From Mycobacterium sp. (GTDB lineage: Bacteria; Actinomycetota; Actinomycetes; Mycobacteriales; Mycobacteriaceae), in assembly GCA_023264755.1 (NCBI GenBank), contig JAHFVB010000152.1:1-9473 (forward strand): a DNA stretch of 9,473 nt, given 5' to 3'. Positions within the stretch are counted from its first letter, which is position 1. Each line of letters opens with the position of its first letter. Of this stretch, positions 6,617-9,473 are shown in pieces. Under the pieces are notes generated by a model. The model worked only from the letters and a program-made list of their open reading frames with translations. It ran no database searches and was not told the origin of the DNA. The translations under genes were made by a program, and so were the position numbers.

Positions 6617-8152
6617 ATGGCCGACACACTTCTCGAATGTTCGGGTATCACCAAGGGTTTCGGTGGTGTTCCGGTACTCGAAGGCGTCACGCTGCGCCTG
6701 GAACCTGGCACGGTGACCGCGCTGGCGGGCGAGAACGGCGCGGGCAAGTCCACGTTGATGAAGATCATCAGCGGGCAGTACAGCGCCGACGAGGGCACCG
6801 TCTCGGTGAGTGGCAGCCCGCTGACCCCGGGCAATCCCCGCGACGCCGTCCGCCACGGGGTGGCCATCGTCCCGCAGGAGCTGGCCTCGATCGAGGACAT
6901 GACGGTCTACGAGAACCTGTTCGTCGGAAGGGAACTGCGCCGTGGACCCTTCGTGAACCGACGCGCGATGATCGCCGAGGCCCGCCAGACGCTGGGACTG
7001 TTCGACGTCGCCATCTCGCCGACCGCACGGATGGGCAGCCTGCCCGTCGGGCTGCGCCAGATCGTCGAAATCGTGAAGGCCGCCCGCACCGGCGCCCGCG
7101 TGGTGATGCTCGACGAGCCGACGTCGGCGATCTCCGAACGCGAGGTCGAAGGGCTGTACCGCATCGTGCGCCGGCTGCGCGGCCAGGGCGTGGCGATGGT
7201 GTACACCACCCACAAGATGGCCGAGATCCGGGCCATCGCCGACCGCGTGGTGGTGCTGCGCGACGGCGGGTTGATCCTGGACACCCCGATCGCCGAGGTG
7301 TCGGACGACGAGATCGTCACCGCGATGATCGGCCGCGAACTCGGCACCCTGTTTCCCCCGCGCTCGCAGCCCGGAACCGACACCGTCCTCGAGGTGCGTG
7401 GGCTACACGTCCAGGGGGCCGGCGGTCCGGTCTCGTTCTCGGTGCGCGCCGGCGAGGTCGTCGGCCTGGCCGGGCTGGTCGGCGCGGGCCGAACCGAACT
7501 GTTGGAGGCCATCTTCGGAGCCCACGCCACCACGGCGGGTGACATCCTGGTGCGCGGGCGGTTGGTCAAGCGAAACCGGCCCGCGGCGGCGATCACCGCG
7601 GGGATGGCGATGGTGCCCGAAGACCGCAAGCTCTCCGGGGTCGTGCTGTCGATGAGCGTGCTGGACAACGGATCACTGCCCCGGCTTTCGGCCTTCTCCC
7701 TGGCCGGCTGGCTACGCGGGAAGGCCCGCACCAAGGCGGTGTCGGAGGTGATGTCCTCGGTGCGCCTTCGCAGCCGCGGGCTCGGCCAGGAGGTCGGGAC
7801 GCTCTCCGGCGGCAACCAGCAGAAGGTGGTGCTGGCGCGCTGGCTGACCGGGGACGTCAACGTGCTGTTGCTGGACGAACCCACCCGCGGGGTCGACGTC
7901 GGCGCCCGCAGCGAGATCTACCGCATCGTCGCCGATTTCGCGACGCAGGGCATGGCGGTGGTGATGGCGTCGTCGGACATGCTCAAGATCGTCGGCCTGT
8001 CTCACCGGGCCTTCGTCATGCGCGACGGTGCCTTCGTCGGCGAGCTCGATCGCGACGCACTCGACCATCCCGAGGTTCAGGAGTCCGTCTTCCGCCTCGC
8101 CACCGCGCTCGATGCCAGGACGACGGATCCCACGGAAGAGAAAGCCTCATGA
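6617..8152 (+). CDS. CUT2 sugar ABC transporter ATPase with two nucleotide-binding domains, RbsA/XylG-like
   Basis: A 511-residue tandem ATPase of the ribose/xylose importer class. NBD1 (about 1-245): Walker A GENGAGKST (38-46), Q-loop Gln87, signature position Leu142-Pro-Val-Gly-Leu146, Walker B ending Asp166-Glu167, and switch His199. NBD2 (about 255-500): a Lys-less Walker A GLVGAGRTE (286-294), signature LSGGNQQK (396-403), Walker B ending Asp420-Glu421 in the family's DEPTRGVDVGAR block, and no switch His (Ser-Ser-Asp region at 452-454). A degenerate NBD2 Walker A is normal for this family. The odd point is the NBD1 signature, where the usual LS-x-GQ is LPVGL. One composite ATP site (NBD1 Walker A with NBD2 signature) should be active and the other largely non-catalytic. 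It belongs with the following permease, whose ATG overlaps its stop (ATGA). Confidence 0.94.
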   Translation: MADTLLECSGITKGFGGVPVLEGVTLRLEPGTVTALAGENGAGKSTLMKIISGQYSADEGTVSVSGSPLTPGNPRDAVRHGVAIVPQELASIEDMTVYENLFVGRELRRGPFVNRRAMIAEARQTLGLFDVAISPTARMGSLPVGLRQIVEIVKAARTGARVVMLDEPTSAISEREVEGLYRIVRRLRGQGVAMVYTTHKMAEIRAIADRVVVLRDGGLILDTPIAEVSDDEIVTAMIGRELGTLFPPRSQPGTDTVLEVRGLHVQGAGGPVSFSVRAGEVVGLAGLVGAGRTELLEAIFGAHATTAGDILVRGRLVKRNRPAAAITAGMAMVPEDRKLSGVVLSMSVLDNGSLPRLSAFSLAGWLRGKARTKAVSEVMSSVRLRSRGLGQEVGTLSGGNQQKVVLARWLTGDVNVLLLDEPTRGVDVGARSEIYRIVADFATQGMAVVMASSDMLKIVGLSHRAFVMRDGAFVGELDRDALDHPEVQESVFRLATALDARTTDPTEEKAS

Positions 8153-9192
8153 CCGCAGAGCTCGACGAGAACGATCGGCCCGCAGAAGCCCCAGCCTCGA
8201 GTCACGTCGTCGCATCGCCGGTCACCGGCGAGCCCGTCGCATTGTTCTCCCGGCAGTGGCTCTCCGCCATCCTGCTGCGCTACTCCATGGTGATCGTCGT
8301 CCTACTGGTCATCGCGTACTTCAGTTACCGCAGTGCACGATTCGCCACCCCCGACAACCTCATCACCATCCTGGTGGCCGCCGCGCCCTTCGCGCTCATC
8401 GCGCTAGGCCAGACGCTGGTGATCCTGACCGGTGGCATCGACCTGTCGGTGGGCAGCGTCATCGCCGTGTCGGCGATGGCGGGCGCGGCCACCGCCAAGG
8501 CCAATCCCGGCCAGGTCTGGATGACCGTCGTGGTGTCCATGGTGGTCGGGCTGGTGGTCGGCGCGGTCAACGGAATCCTGGTGTCGCGCATCAACGTTCC
8601 GCCCTTCATCGCGACGCTGGGCACGCTGACCGCCGGCTCCGGCCTGGCGTACGTGATCGGCGGTGGCGCACCCATCAACGGGTTGCCCGCGGAGTTCGGC
8701 TCGATCGCCAACACCAAGATCCTGGGCTTGCAGATCCCGGTGCTGCTGATGATCGCCGGCATCATTGCGCTGGCCGTCATCATGAAGCGCACCACGTACG
8801 GCATGCGCGTCTACGCCGTCGGCGGTAACCGCAACGCCGCCGAGATCGCCGGCATCAACGCCAAGAACGTGCTGTTCAGCGTGTACGCCCTCTCCGGTCT
8901 GCTGGCCGGTATCTCCGGGGTGATGCTGGCGTCGCGGGTCATCTCGGGCCCCCCGAACCTGGGGCAGGGCTACGAGCTCGACGCCATCGCCGCCGTCGTC
9001 ATCGGAGGCGCCAGCCTGATGGGCGGCCGCGGCAGCATCTGGGGAACCGCGTTGGGGCTCTTCATGATCATGACGTTGAACAACGGTCTCGACATCTTGG
9101 TGGTGCCCGCCTACTGGCAGGACGTCATCAAGGGCGTGCTCATCGTCGCGGCGGTCGCCGTCGACGTGTGGTCCACCAGGAGGCGCACCTGA
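8149..9192 (+). CDS. CUT2 sugar ABC transporter permease, RbsC-like
   Basis: A 347-residue inner-membrane permease (BPD_transp_2 type) that would work as a homodimer with the preceding double ATPase. A hydrophilic 40-residue N-terminal tail is followed by about eight to ten hydrophobic segments, for instance near 43-60, 73-94, 100-116, 124-145, 152-171, 195-213, 240-262, 277-291, 297-316 and 325-340. The family-defining motif GGIDLSVGS is at 95-103. The cytoplasmic ATPase-coupling segment, Gly225-[11 protein letters not shown]236, is intact, and so is the [10 protein letters not shown] stretch near 286-295. A modest GGAAGAG at 8134-8140 serves as ribosome site. The substrate class is monosaccharides or small polyols; from context a C4 sugar or polyol is the first guess. 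Confidence 0.95.
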   Translation: MTAELDENDRPAEAPASSHVVASPVTGEPVALFSRQWLSAILLRYSMVIVVLLVIAYFSYRSARFATPDNLITILVAAAPFALIALGQTLVILTGGIDLSVGSVIAVSAMAGAATAKANPGQVWMTVVVSMVVGLVVGAVNGILVSRINVPPFIATLGTLTAGSGLAYVIGGGAPINGLPAEFGSIANTKILGLQIPVLLMIAGIIALAVIMKRTTYGMRVYAVGGNRNAAEIAGINAKNVLFSVYALSGLLAGISGVMLASRVISGPPNLGQGYELDAIAAVVIGGASLMGGRGSIWGTALGLFMIMTLNNGLDILVVPAYWQDVIKGVLIVAAVAVDVWSTRRRT

Positions 9193-9253
9193 CCGAGCAG
9201 GAACCGCCCGAAGCCGCAGAAGTCTTTACCTTCCAACCAGAAAGAGAGCACCG
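9193..9253 (+). other. 61-bp intergenic stretch before the CUT2 binding-protein gene
   Basis: This is the longest non-coding gap in the window. It holds an AAAGAGAG ribosome-site-like stretch (9241-9248) before ATG 9254. It also lies within a 22-codon frame that starts at a CTG (9189), 5 bp after an AGGAGG (9178-9183), and ends at a TGA overlapping the ATG at 9254. There is no GC-rich hairpin followed by a T-run, so no intrinsic terminator, and no convincing promoter boxes. The local base composition is more A/T-rich than the flanking genes. Confidence 0.6.
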
Positions 9254-9473
9254 ATGAGATTCCCCACCAAGATCGCGGCCGTCGCCTCGGCGGCGGCGTT
9301 GGGCCTGGGCCTGAGCGCCTGCGGCGCAGGCGACACCACGGCCAACAAGGACACCAAGCGCATCGGCGTCACGGTGTACGACATGAGCTCGTTCATCACC
9401 GCGGGCAAGGAGGGCATGGACCAGTACGCCAAGGACAACAACATCGAACTGGTGTGGAACTCGGCCAACCTCG
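9254..9473 (+). CDS. CUT2 sugar-binding lipoprotein, N-terminal part (3' truncated)
   Basis: The first 73 codons of a substrate-binding protein that runs off the window. The start has a short basic segment (Arg2, Lys6), an Ala/Leu/Gly-rich hydrophobic core (7-20), and a lipobox Leu20-Ser-Ala-Cys23. It should therefore be lipid-anchored at Cys23 to the outer face of the membrane, the usual form in Gram-positive and mycobacterial cells. After a short Gly/Asp/Thr/Asn/Lys linker, the mature domain begins with a beta strand (Arg36-Ile-Gly-Val-Thr-Val), then [10 protein letters not shown], a helix, and Ile64-Glu-Leu-Val. This matches the start of periplasmic-binding-protein type I domains (RbsB-like, Peripla_BP_4). 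It completes the CUT2 importer with the two genes upstream. The ligand cannot be read from this part. Confidence 0.9.
   Translation, partial: MRFPTKIAAVASAAALGLGLSACGAGDTTANKDTKRIGVTVYDMSSFITAGKEGMDQYAKDNNIELVWNSANL

Larger units (their letters stand above)
1..9473 (+). other. Single polycistronic unit: CUT1 importer, kinase-isomerase, CUT2 importer
   Basis: All nine genes run on the + strand. Junctions: 14 bp, 2 bp, TGATG overlap, GTGA overlap, ATGA overlap, 1 bp, 2 bp, ATGA overlap, and 61 bp. No terminator-like hairpin or promoter is seen at any junction, so joint transcription from a promoter upstream of the window is likely. No regulator gene is visible here. Confidence 0.75.

Noticed and set aside
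9223..9245. Inverted repeat TCTTT / AAAGA (13-base loop) covering the ribosome site of the binding lipoprotein
   Set aside because: Only 5 mostly A-T pairs, too weak to be a terminator or a convincing translational switch; probably chance.

Overview
The window is GC-rich, densely packed DNA that reads as part of one long + strand sugar/polyol catabolic operon. It most likely comes from an actinomycete, and a rapidly growing mycobacterium (Mycolicibacterium/M. smegmatis-like) is my best guess. The reasons are the strong G/C bias at third codon positions, the ATGA and TGATG gene overlaps, and the pairing of a fused DhaK-DhaL kinase with an RpiB-type isomerase next to sugar ABC transporters. That arrangement recalls the D-threitol/erythritol (D-erythrulose) genes described in M. 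smegmatis. Species assignment is inference.

Layout: positions 1-4382 hold a CUT1-type (maltose-like) ABC importer. It comprises the C-terminal end of a substrate-binding protein (1-285, cut by the window edge), two inner-membrane permeases (300-1256 and 1259-2149), and two different MalK-like ATPases (2149-3258 and 3255-4382). Positions 4379-6614 hold the catabolic core: a single-chain ATP-dependent DhaK-DhaL kinase, probably D-erythrulose kinase (derK), and an RpiB/LacAB-fold isomerase, probably D-erythrulose 4-phosphate isomerase (derI). Positions 6617-9473 hold a second importer of a different class, CUT2 (ribose-like): a double-NBD ATPase, a permease with the GGIDLSVGS motif, and the first 73 codons of a substrate-binding lipoprotein running off the 3' edge.

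Proposed working: one or both importers bring in a C4 polyol or ketose. Dehydrogenases outside this window would oxidise a polyol to D-erythrulose, the kinase would make D-erythrulose 4-phosphate, and the isomerase would make D-erythrose 4-phosphate for the pentose phosphate pathway. No gap exceeds 61 bp, and I see no promoter, terminator, RNA gene, mobile element or CRISPR array.

The most notable details are these: both CUT1 ATPases carry Glu instead of Gln in the Q-loop; the two ATPases and two permeases differ at the residues expected to form the docking salt bridge; the RpiB homologue lacks the ring-opening His and part of the phosphate-binding set, which fits a substrate that cannot form a ring; and two importers of different classes flank one kinase-isomerase pair.
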